Source: Solirubrobacteraceae bacterium (GTDB lineage: Bacteria > Actinomycetota > Thermoleophilia > Solirubrobacterales > Solirubrobacteraceae). Taken from it: 64,000 nt of DNA. The stretch covers positions 1 to 64,000 of the forward strand of contig JALNWQ010000004.1 of NCBI GenBank assembly GCA_023230855.1, given 5' to 3'. The position numbers were made by a program, and so were the translations under genes. The notes beneath the pieces were generated by a model that saw only the letters and a program-made list of their open reading frames with translations, was not told the origin of the DNA and searched no databases. Below are positions 41,186 to 48,658 of this stretch, piece by piece (within the stretch, counting starts at the first letter, position 1; each line of letters begins with the position of its first letter).

Positions 41186-43030
41186 TCAGCCCCGGCGCGG
41201 ACGGAGCCGCCCGGCGACGAGCTGGGCGGCCCACGACCCGGGGTCGGCGACGAGGCCGTCCCAGCCGACGTCGGGCGGCCGCAGGTCCGCGGGGACCGAC
41301 GGGTCCGGCAGTCGCAGGTACCGCGCCGTCACCCCGGCGACGACGACCGCCTCGGCGGTCCGGCGCAACAGCGTGGCAGGATCGGCGACGTCCGGGTCCT
41401 CCTCCACGACGACCACCGCCGACCGGTCGCGTGGCACGCGGTCGGGGGCGCGGACGACGACGGCGTCGGCCGGGGCCGGCCCGATCGGTGGGCCCTGCCG
41501 CTCGGCGGCCCACGCGAGCACCCGCGCCACCCGCAGGTCGGGCAGCGCCGGCACGAGCCGCGCGGCGCCCGCGACGACCATCCCGGTCGTGCCGTCGACG
41601 GTCACCGTGTCGCCGGCGGCGAGCTCGCGGTCCCCGACCGTCGCCCGGCCCCGTCGCGCATCGACCCACAGCTCGTCGACCCCGCACACCGCCGGGCGCC
41701 CGAGGCCGCGCGCGACGACCGCGGCGTGGCTGGCGTGCCCGCCCTGCTCGGTGACGACCGCGACGCACTCGAGCATCGCCCCCAGGTCGGCCGGGGTCGT
41801 CTCGGGCCGCACGAGCACGACCGGGTCGCCGTCGTCGACGAGGTCGAGCGCGGTCGCGGGGTCCAGCGCGATCCGACCGACGGCGATCCCCGGCGACGCG
41901 GCGGTCCCGCGACCGACGACGTCGAGCGCCTGGCCGCGGGCGAGCACCGGCCGTTGCAGCCGGGCCATCGCCGACGTCGGGATCCGGTCGAGCGCGGCGG
42001 CGACGTCCAGGAGCCCCTCGTCGACGAGGTCGACGGCGATCCGCACCGCGGCGAGGCGGCTGCGTCGGGCGGGCCGGGCGCGCAGGATCGACAGCTCGCC
42101 CGCCTCGACGGTGAAGTCGACCTCGCACGCGTCGCGCAGCTCGGTCTCGACGAGCGCCAGCGCGACGTTCAGCGCGTCCGCCTGGTCGGGCAACCCGGCG
42201 CGCAGCACGTCGAGCTGCTGCGGCTCGTCGCCGGCGCCGCCGGTGCCCACACCCTGCGCGCCGCGACGGAAGTCACCGCGCGGGTCGGGGCTGCCGGTCG
42301 ACGGGTCGCGACTGAACGCCACCCCCGACCCGGAGCGCCCGTCGTCGCGGTTGCCGAGCGCCATCGCCTGGACGGTCACGGTCACGGCCGTGACCGCGGC
42401 GTCGCCCGACGTCGGATCGGCGACGCGCCGGAACCGCCGTCCCGCCTCGTCGTCGTACCGGTCCCACGCCGCCCGTAGCGCGGCGCGGAGCTGGTCGGGC
42501 GGTGCGTCGGGCACCGGGGGCAGGCCACGGGCGTCGAGGTCGTCGCGGACCGCGGCGGCCGCGGCCGCGGGATCGTCGGCGCGGGGCGCGGACGACTCCG
42601 GCACGCCGTGGACCACCGCGGCGAAGCTCCGCAGGAACCGCAGCTCGAGCTCCGCGGCGAACCGCTCCCCCTCGCGCTCGACGAGCGCGGCGAGGACCGG
42701 GGCGTCGAGGCCGAGGTTGAGGATCGTGTTCGTCCGGCCGGGGACGTCCGGGGCGCCGACGCGGACGGCGAGGAGCAACGGCTGGTCCGGGTCGCCGAGC
42801 CGGCGGCCGGTGGCGCGCTCCACCGCGCTGAGTCGCTCCACGACGTCGCACCACATCGCGGCGGCGACGTCGGCGGCGGTCGCGTCGGCGGGACGGTCCT
42901 CGACGGAGAGCGTGAACCCGGGCGGCGTCGGCAGGCCGAGCGCCGCCAGCCGCGGCAGCACGTCGCCCGACGACCGGCGCAGCGACGGACCGGCCGTCCC
43001 GCCGGCGAACGAGACCGCTCGCCAGTGCAC
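41186..43030 (-). CDS. PPDK-like protein with degenerate ATP site, lacking the PEP domain
   Basis: A 614-residue paralogue of the gene at 35362, aligned throughout including the unrecognised C-terminal 120 residues. The swivel motif QGGHASHAAVVARG is intact with His435. The ATP-grasp part is damaged: GGKGA is replaced by GGTAGP (no lysine), VRSGAPISMPGMMDT by VRVGAPDVPGRTNT, and the Asp/Glu/Gln triad line by CEVDFTVEAGELSILRARP (Gln to Arg). It probably cannot use ATP and may accept phosphate from another protein or act as a regulator. GTG 43030 is chosen because GGGAGG precedes it and the upstream residues look non-coding. Confidence 0.82.
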   Translation of the reverse strand: MHWRAVSFAGGTAGPSLRRSSGDVLPRLAALGLPTPPGFTLSVEDRPADATAADVAAAMWCDVVERLSAVERATGRRLGDPDQPLLLAVRVGAPDVPGRTNTILNLGLDAPVLAALVEREGERFAAELELRFLRSFAAVVHGVPESSAPRADDPAAAAAAVRDDLDARGLPPVPDAPPDQLRAALRAAWDRYDDEAGRRFRRVADPTSGDAAVTAVTVTVQAMALGNRDDGRSGSGVAFSRDPSTGSPDPRGDFRRGAQGVGTGGAGDEPQQLDVLRAGLPDQADALNVALALVETELRDACEVDFTVEAGELSILRARPARRSRLAAVRIAVDLVDEGLLDVAAALDRIPTSAMARLQRPVLARGQALDVVGRGTAASPGIAVGRIALDPATALDLVDDGDPVVLVRPETTPADLGAMLECVAVVTEQGGHASHAAVVARGLGRPAVCGVDELWVDARRGRATVGDRELAAGDTVTVDGTTGMVVAGAARLVPALPDLRVARVLAWAAERQGPPIGPAPADAVVVRAPDRVPRDRSAVVVVEEDPDVADPATLLRRTAEAVVVAGVTARYLRLPDPSVPADLRPPDVGWDGLVADPGSWAAQLVAGRLRPRRG

Positions 43031-43074
43031 CCCCCGGTCCTCCCGCCGGGGCCCCCCGTCGCCACCCACCGCCG

Positions 43075-43608
43075 CTACGCCCCCACCGACTGCCGCTTGT
43101 GCTCGGGTCGGTTCTTGCGCAGGCCGGGGAGGCGGACGAGCTTCAGGGGGCTGACGAGGCCGGTGCGCAGGACGTGGAACTCGACGCCGTCACGCTCCTC
43201 GATCGCCTGGACCGCCAGGTCCTGCCGGCGCAGCAGGAGCGCCCACAGCAGGAAGAACCCGACCGCGACCCCGGTGACCTGGGGCACGACGACGATGAAG
43301 GCCCCGGAGCCGATCGCCACCGTCAGCAGCGGCCACAGGCGGTTGAGCAGCGTCCGCACCGGGCGCTGCTCGGGGAACGACTCCGCCGGGCGGGCGTCGG
43401 CGAGCGCCCGCGCGACCTGCGGGTTCGCCTCGTCGCCGCCGGCGGACGTCGTGCCGATGAGCGTCGCGACGAGCCACCAGATCGCGCAGATGACGGTGAG
43501 CTGCGGATCGTCGTCGGCGATCCCGCGCAGGACGACGAGCAACGCCAACGCCGTCGCCGTCCCGTTCGACAACAGCACCGTGGAGCGCAGCAGGACGCGG
43601 AAGCTCAC
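43075..43608 (-). CDS. Predicted membrane protein, unknown function
   Basis: A 177-residue protein with two N-terminal helices (about 7-27 and 36-52: LSNGTATALALLVVLRGIA, TVICAIWWLVATLIGTT) and two more near 88-125 (LLTVAIGSGAFIVVVPQVTGVAVGFFLLWALLL). The basic C-terminus (LRKNRPEHKRQ) is cytoplasmic by the positive-inside rule. GTG 43608 overlaps the stop of the trehalose phosphatase (GTGA), so the two are translated together. Family not recognised; coupling to osmolyte synthesis suggests an envelope or stress role. Confidence 0.75.
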   Translation of the reverse strand: MSFRVLLRSTVLLSNGTATALALLVVLRGIADDDPQLTVICAIWWLVATLIGTTSAGGDEANPQVARALADARPAESFPEQRPVRTLLNRLWPLLTVAIGSGAFIVVVPQVTGVAVGFFLLWALLLRRQDLAVQAIEERDGVEFHVLRTGLVSPLKLVRLPGLRKNRPEHKRQSVGA

Positions 43609-44414
43609 GGACGCACCAGCTCCTCGAGCAGCGTCCGGACCCCGTCGACCCCGTCGACCACGACGTCGCCGGCGTCCACGACCTCGGCCGGGGACTCGTC
43701 CGCCGCCGCGACGACGCAGACGACGTGGGAGACCGTCCCCGCGTCGCGCAGGTCCCACAGCCCGGCGAACGCGTCCAGGTCGGTCCGGTCGTCCCCGGCG
43801 TACATCGCCGCGTCCCACGCGCCGCGACCGAGGAGCCACCGCACCGCGACCCCCTTGTCGAACGGCACCGGCGGACGCAGCTCGAGGACCTTGCGGCCCT
43901 CGTGCACCGTCAGGCCCCGGTCGGTCGCGTCCCGGCCGATCGCGGCGACGAGCGCCTCCGCCGCGTCCTCGTCGACGCTGCCCCGCCAGTGCAACGCCTG
44001 GATCGGGCCCTTGTCCTCCACCCACACCCCCAGGGCGTCCGCGTCGGGACGGGCCGCCAGGAGCTCGGCGGTGGCGGCCCGCACCCGCGGCTCCCACTCC
44101 GCCATCTCGGGGAGCTGCTCGACGTCGGCGCGGCCGCGGCGGACGATCTCGGTGCCGTGGTTGCCGACGTAGTGCAGCCCGTCGACGTCGACCATCCGTC
44201 GCGCCTCGACGGCCCTGCGGCCGCTGATGCACGCCACCATCCCGAACCGGTCGGCCAGCCGCACGAGCAGCGCCCGGACCGGGTCCGGCACCGTCGCCTC
44301 GTCGGCGTGCTCGGCGATCGGCGCGAGCGTCCCGTCGACGTCGAGCAGGACGGCGGTGCGGGACGGGTCCGCACGAAGGGGCGCGAGGAACTCGGCGTGC
44401 CGCGCGACGGTCAC
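43605..44414 (-). CDS. otsB: Trehalose-6-phosphate phosphatase
   Basis: A 269-residue HAD-superfamily phosphatase that releases trehalose from trehalose-6-phosphate. Motif I VLLDVDGTLAPIAEHAD, CISGR, GNHGTEIVRRG, GVWVEDKGPIQALHWR, and late motifs LRPPVPFDKGVAVRWLL and YAGDDRTDLDAF are all characteristic of OtsB. GTG 44414 yields the family length; the longer upstream frame is arginine-rich and not homologous. No otsA synthase lies in the window. It is divergent from the TauE-type permease. Confidence 0.9.
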   Translation of the reverse strand: MTVARHAEFLAPLRADPSRTAVLLDVDGTLAPIAEHADEATVPDPVRALLVRLADRFGMVACISGRRAVEARRMVDVDGLHYVGNHGTEIVRRGRADVEQLPEMAEWEPRVRAATAELLAARPDADALGVWVEDKGPIQALHWRGSVDEDAAEALVAAIGRDATDRGLTVHEGRKVLELRPPVPFDKGVAVRWLLGRGAWDAAMYAGDDRTDLDAFAGLWDLRDAGTVSHVVCVVAAADESPAEVVDAGDVVVDGVDGVRTLLEELVRP

Positions 44415-44552
44415 CGCCCAAGTGTCCCACTCCGGCCGGTCCACGGCGTGACCGGCGATGCGATCGCGCGACGCCCGACGACGCGGCCGCCCGACGCCCG
44501 GGACCGTCGAGCGGCGACGCGCCGCCGCCCGCGACCACCGCGGGCCAGCGCC

Positions 44553-44558
44553 TAGGAT
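44553..44558 (+). promoter_or_regulatory. Probable leaderless -10 box
   Basis: TAGGAT 7 nt before the GTG at 44566. Confidence 0.5.
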
Positions 44559-44565
44559 CCGCGCG

Positions 44566-45336
44566 GTGATCTCGCGCCGCACCCTCGCCCTGGTCGGGAT
44601 CGGCACCGCGGCCGGCCTGTTCAGCGGCCTGTTCGGCGTCGGTGGCGGCACGGTCATGGTCCCGCTGCTCGTGCTCGTCATGGGCCTCGACGAGCGGCGC
44701 GCGACGAGCGTGTCGCTCGGGGCGATCGTCGTCATCGCCGCCGCCGCGGTGCTCGCCCAGGGCGCCTACGGCCAGGTCCGCGTCGTCGAGGGCCTGCTCG
44801 TCGGGGTGCCGGCGATCGGCGGGGTGCTGCTCGGCACGGCGCTCCAGCAGCGGATCCCCGCCCGGCGGGTGTCGTCGATGTTCGCGCTCCTGCTGCTCGC
44901 CGTCGCGGTGAGCATGGTCGTCGGCGTCGAGCCGGAGCCGACCGACGACGTGTCGCGCGACGCGGCGCACGTCGCGATCGCCGCGGCCGTCGGCGTCGCC
45001 GCCGGGGTCGCCGCGGGCCTGCTCGGCATCGGTGGCGGCGCGCTGTTCGTGCCCGCGCTCGTCCTGGCGCTCGGCCTGTCGCACGTGCAGGCGGAGGCGA
45101 CGTCGCTGCTGGCGATCGTGCCGGTGTCGCTCGTCGGCGCGTGGCGCCAGCACCGCTACGGCAACCTCGACGTGCGGATGGCGGCGACGATCGGGGTCGT
45201 CGCGATCCCCGGGTCGCTCGCCGGGGTCGTGCTCGTGAACAACCTGCCGTCGCGGGTCGTGCAGATCGCGTTCGCCGGGTTCCTCGTGTTCGTCGCGTCC
45301 CGGCTGTGGCGGCGTGGCCGCTCGCGCCCGGCGTGA
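44566..45336 (+). CDS. TauE/SafE-family sulfite or organic-anion exporter
   Basis: A 256-residue permease with eight hydrophobic segments in two repeats. Each repeat holds the family glycine motif: GLFSGLFGVGGGTVMVPLLV and GVAAGLLGIGGGALFVPALV. YfcA/TauE relatives move sulfite, sulfoacetate or other small anions. GTG 44566 is supported by TAGGAT 7 nt upstream, typical of leaderless messages here. The specific solute cannot be inferred from the neighbours. Confidence 0.88.
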   Translation: MISRRTLALVGIGTAAGLFSGLFGVGGGTVMVPLLVLVMGLDERRATSVSLGAIVVIAAAAVLAQGAYGQVRVVEGLLVGVPAIGGVLLGTALQQRIPARRVSSMFALLLLAVAVSMVVGVEPEPTDDVSRDAAHVAIAAAVGVAAGVAAGLLGIGGGALFVPALVLALGLSHVQAEATSLLAIVPVSLVGAWRQHRYGNLDVRMAATIGVVAIPGSLAGVVLVNNLPSRVVQIAFAGFLVFVASRLWRRGRSRPA

Positions 45337-45724
45337 GACCGGGCGGCGCGGGCGCACCGGGCACGCCGGGCGGGCGGCGCGGGCGCACCCGTCCGGCGCG
45401 ACGTCCGGCGTGGGACCCCGGTACCGGGGGTCGCCCCACCGGATGAGGGATCCGCACGCGGATCGTCCACAGATCGACCGGGCCGCATGACAGAATCGCT
45501 CGGGCCGGGCCCGTCCCGGCACGAGCACGGGGTCGACCGCGTCACGTCGTGAGACGGTCCCATCCCCTCCGCGACCCACGGCGCCGACCCACGCCGGCGG
45601 AGGAGAGCGCCTCGCGCCTGCGGATCACACCGTCCGCAGATCCCGATGCGGTCCACGCACCCCCGGCGCCGGCGATGTCACCCCCCATCGCCGGCGCCCG
45701 CTCGTTCGGCGGACCCGCGCTCGG
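45337..45724. other. 388-bp convergent gap with repeats and palindromes, no gene seen
   Basis: Between the TauE stop and the HD-protein stop. It holds an 18-bp direct repeat (starting GGGCGGCGCG) at 45341-45358 and 45372-45389, a GACCCCGGTACCGGGG-type palindrome near 45414-45432, a GATCCGC-AC-GCGGATC inverted repeat near 45450-45465 and the long stem-loop at 45665. Open frames crossing it lack homology and ribosome-binding sites. Confidence 0.6.
45665..45698 (-). terminator. Stem-loop downstream of the HD-domain gene
   Basis: Perfect 13-bp stem (45665-45677 with 45686-45698) and 8-nt loop, 27 bp beyond the stop codon at 45725. No T-run. Confidence 0.65.
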
Positions 45725-46615
45725 TCAGCCGTGCCCGAGCCCGTGCACGAGCGCGTCCTTCACCGCCACGTCCACGGCGTTGAGCCGGTGCAGGGCGGCG
45801 GCCTCGGCGGAGCGGAACCGGCCACCGACGCGGTCGGCGCCGTGGTGGGTGAGCACGCAGTGCGCCAGGTGCGCCCAGCGATCCTCGTCGAGCCCCGCCC
45901 GACGGGCCGGCTCCGACAGCACCCGCAGGCCCAGCTCGACGTGGCCCAGCAGCTCGCCGGCGGACGTGCGCCCGAACTCGGCGCCGTAGGTGTACTCGCG
46001 CGTCTTGCCGACGTCGTGGACGAGGCACGCGGTGAGCAGCAGGTCGCGGTTGAGCCCGGGATGGTGGACGCACGCCTCGTTCGCCAGCGCGGCGACCGCC
46101 ACGGTGTGCTCGAGCAGCCCGCCGAGGTAGGCGTGGTGGCCGGCGATCGAGCACGGCGCCCGGCGCCACTGGGCCCGCAGTCGCTCGTCGCCGAGCAGCT
46201 CGCGCAGCAGGCCGCCGAACCCGTCGTCGCCGACCTCGGCGGCCAGCCCCTCGAGGAACCCGTCGAGCTCGTCCAGGTCGCGCAGCGCCGCCGGCAGGAA
46301 CCGCGCGGGATCGACGGTCCCCGGGTCGGCGCGGCGGATCGCGGAGAGCTCGGCGACGAGCCCGTCGCGGTAGCGGTCGACCGACCCCGCGACGACGACG
46401 ACGTCGCCGCGGTCGAACGCCTGCTCCCAACGGTCGACGTCGCGGAAGATCCGGGCGGGCATCGTCCCCGTCCGGTCGCGCAGGTCGAGGGCGAGGTAGG
46501 GGCCCGACCGGCCGCTGGCGCGGTCCTTGCGGACGCAGGCGAAGGTCCCGGCGAGCCGGTCGCCGGGAGCCAGGGCGGCGATGGTGGGCTCGGTGGCCGG
46601 TGGCACAGGAGGCAT
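45725..46615 (-). CDS. OB-fold and HD-domain nuclease/phosphohydrolase (YhaM-like)
   Basis: A 296-residue protein. Residues 15-95 form an OB-fold (GTFACVRKDRASGRSGPYLALDLRDRTGTMPARIF), followed by a helical HD domain: HHAYLGGLLEHTVAVAALA, the metal-binding LLTACLVHDVGKTREY (His-Asp) and HCVLTHHGADRVGGRF. This order is that of the 3'-5' exoribonuclease YhaM/Cbf1. Metal ligands are complete, so an RNA or DNA exonuclease is likely. Its start is only 17 bp from the divergent PAC2 gene. Confidence 0.82.
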   Translation of the reverse strand: MPPVPPATEPTIAALAPGDRLAGTFACVRKDRASGRSGPYLALDLRDRTGTMPARIFRDVDRWEQAFDRGDVVVVAGSVDRYRDGLVAELSAIRRADPGTVDPARFLPAALRDLDELDGFLEGLAAEVGDDGFGGLLRELLGDERLRAQWRRAPCSIAGHHAYLGGLLEHTVAVAALANEACVHHPGLNRDLLLTACLVHDVGKTREYTYGAEFGRTSAGELLGHVELGLRVLSEPARRAGLDEDRWAHLAHCVLTHHGADRVGGRFRSAEAAALHRLNAVDVAVKDALVHGLGHG

Positions 46616-46619
46616 CTTG

Positions 46620-46625
46620 TACGGT
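46620..46625 (+). promoter_or_regulatory. Probable leaderless -10 box
   Basis: TACGGT 7 nt before the ATG at 46633, in an 17-bp divergent gap. Confidence 0.4.
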
Positions 46626-46632
46626 GGACCGG

Positions 46633-47583
46633 ATGATTCCCCTGCGCTGGGACGACCACCCGGTCGGACTCCGAGATCCGGCCCTGGTGTGCGCGTTCAC
46701 CGGGTGGACCGACGCCGGCGACGCCGCGAGCTCCGCCGTCGGCGTGATGATCCGACGGCTCGGCGCCAAGCGGTGCGCGTCGGTCGATCCGGAGCTGCTC
46801 TACACGATGCAGGCGTACCGGCCGCAGCTGCGGCTGCGCGACGGCGTCGCGGAGGACCTGACCTGGCCGACGGTCGAGCTGCACGCCGCGGTCCTGCCCG
46901 ACGCCCGGCGCGACCTGCTGCTGCTCGCCGGGCCGGAGCCGTCGATGCGGTGGCGGTCGCTGGCGGAGACCGTCGTCGAGACGGCGCGGAGCCTCGGGGC
47001 GTCGTTCGTCCTGACCCTCGGCGGGCTCCTGTCGGACGTGCCGCACACGCGGCCGGTGCCGCTGACCGGGCTGGCGACCGACACCGACGTGCTCGAGCCG
47101 ATCGGGGCGATGCTCCCGGACTACGACGGCCCGACCGGGCTGACCGGCGTCGTCCACCACGAGGCGGCGCGCCAGGGCCTGGCGGCGGCGTCGCTGCTCG
47201 CGCACGTCCCGCACTACGTCGCCGGGGTGCCGAGCCCGAAGGCGACGCTCGCGCTCGTCGAGGCCGCCGAGCTGCTGACGTCGGTGGAGGTGCCGACCCG
47301 GCGGTTGCGCGAGGCGTCCGACCGCTACGTCGAGCAGGTCACCGCCGCGGTCGAGCGCGACCCGGAGCGGCGCGAGCTGCTGGAGCGCCTGGAGCAGATG
47401 GCCGACCTGCGCGACGTCGTCGGCGAGGGCGAGATCGACGAGCTGCTCGACGGCGACCTGCCGGTCGACGACATCACCCCGCTGTCGCTCGGCGAGATCC
47501 CGTCCGGCGACGCGCTCGCCCACGACTTCCAGCGGTTCCTCCGCGACCAGCAGCCGCCCGGCGGCGACGCGGACGAGGAGTAG
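46633..47583 (+). CDS. PAC2-family protein (proteasome assembly chaperone-like)
   Basis: A 316-residue PAC2-fold protein, a family found in actinobacteria and archaea and related to eukaryotic proteasome assembly chaperones; bacterial function is not settled. Family marks are LVCAFTGWTDAGDAASSAV at the start, LLLLAGPEPSMRWRSLAETVV, LTLGGLLSDVPHTRPVPLTG and HVPHYVAGVPSPKATLALVEA. A C-terminal acidic tail ends the protein. No proteasome genes lie nearby in the window. Confidence 0.85.
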   Translation: MIPLRWDDHPVGLRDPALVCAFTGWTDAGDAASSAVGVMIRRLGAKRCASVDPELLYTMQAYRPQLRLRDGVAEDLTWPTVELHAAVLPDARRDLLLLAGPEPSMRWRSLAETVVETARSLGASFVLTLGGLLSDVPHTRPVPLTGLATDTDVLEPIGAMLPDYDGPTGLTGVVHHEAARQGLAAASLLAHVPHYVAGVPSPKATLALVEAAELLTSVEVPTRRLREASDRYVEQVTAAVERDPERRELLERLEQMADLRDVVGEGEIDELLDGDLPVDDITPLSLGEIPSGDALAHDFQRFLRDQQPPGGDADEE

Positions 47584-47657
47584 GCCGCACCCCCCCCGCC
47601 CGCGCCGCCCGTCCGGCGACGGCGCCGGAGGACGGCCCGGCGTGAGGCGCCGCGCCG

Positions 47658-48557
47658 TCACGCCCTCCGGGCGGCGTCGGCGACGATCCGCGCGAGCTCC
47701 GGCCCGGAGTCCTCCTGGCAGAAGTGCCCGCCGGGAACGGTGTGGTGCTCCTGCCCGGCCGCGCCCTTGACGAGCTTGCGGAACGGCGCGTCGCCGCCGC
47801 GGGTGATCGGGTCGCCGTCGGAGAACGCGGTGACGAACGGCCCCTCGAACGCCATGAGCCCCGGCCACGCCGCCCGGTTCGCCGCCGCGCCCGGCGCGTC
47901 GCGGCCGTCGGGCACGAGCGTGGGGAAGATCCGCGCGCCCGCCTTGTACCGGTCGTCCGGGAAGGGGGCGTCGTAGGCGGCGATCTCCGCCGGCGAGAGC
48001 GCGCGGACGGTCGCGCCGTCGATCATCCGCCCGACGGCGAACTCCTCGACCTCCTGGCTGTACGTGCGCCACGCCCGGAACGCGTCGCCCAGGTCGTGCT
48101 CCCCGGTCGGCAGCCCGGTGTTGGACGCCACCACGGCGGCGAACCGCTCCGGCTGCTCGCCGACGATCCGCAGCCCGGTCAGCCCGCCCCAGTCCTGGCC
48201 GAAGAACGTGATCCGCCGCAGCTCCAGCGCGTCGAGCAGCCCGGTGAGCCACGCGACGTGACGGTCGTACGTGTAGGCGGCGGTGTCGGTCGGCTTGTCG
48301 GAGCGGCCGAACCCGACGAGGTCGGGGACGACGACCCGGAAGCCGTCGTCGGCGAGCGGACCGATCATCGACCGGTAGAGGAACCCCCACGACGGCTCGC
48401 CGTGGACGAGCAGCACCACCGGCCCGTCCGACGGCCCCGCCTCGACGTAGGCCATCCGCACCGCGATCCCGTCGGCCTCGACGTCGACGTAGGACGGGGC
48501 CCACGGAAAGTCGGGCAGGTCGGCGAAGCGGTCGTCGGGGGTGCGCAGGATCTCCAT
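47658..48557 (-). CDS. Haloalkane dehalogenase-like alpha/beta hydrolase
   Basis: A 299-residue alpha/beta hydrolase of the haloalkane dehalogenase I subgroup. LLVHGEPSWGFLYRSMI supplies one halide-binding residue context, FFGQDWGGLTGLR carries the nucleophile Asp122 and the halide-stabilising Trp, AFSDGDPIT the acid and PGGHFCQEDSGPELA the His base. Such enzymes hydrolyse C-halogen bonds to alcohol and halide. The second halide Trp cannot be placed with certainty, so an epoxide hydrolase or esterase of the same fold remains possible. It stands alone between PAC2 and the helicase. Confidence 0.8.
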   Translation of the reverse strand: MEILRTPDDRFADLPDFPWAPSYVDVEADGIAVRMAYVEAGPSDGPVVLLVHGEPSWGFLYRSMIGPLADDGFRVVVPDLVGFGRSDKPTDTAAYTYDRHVAWLTGLLDALELRRITFFGQDWGGLTGLRIVGEQPERFAAVVASNTGLPTGEHDLGDAFRAWRTYSQEVEEFAVGRMIDGATVRALSPAEIAAYDAPFPDDRYKAGARIFPTLVPDGRDAPGAAANRAAWPGLMAFEGPFVTAFSDGDPITRGGDAPFRKLVKGAAGQEHHTVPGGHFCQEDSGPELARIVADAARRA

Positions 48558-48658
48558 GGGCACAGCCTCGCGTGCCGGGCGGCGCGTGTACAGGGGCGGC
48601 GCCCCGTCGGCGCCGGCCGGGCGGGTCCGGCGGGGTCGGTCGGGCGCCGACGCCGCGG

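Noticed and set aside
45549..45989. Plus-strand frame in the convergent gap
   Set aside because: No ribosome-binding site, low-complexity product, and it runs into the antisense of the HD-domain gene.
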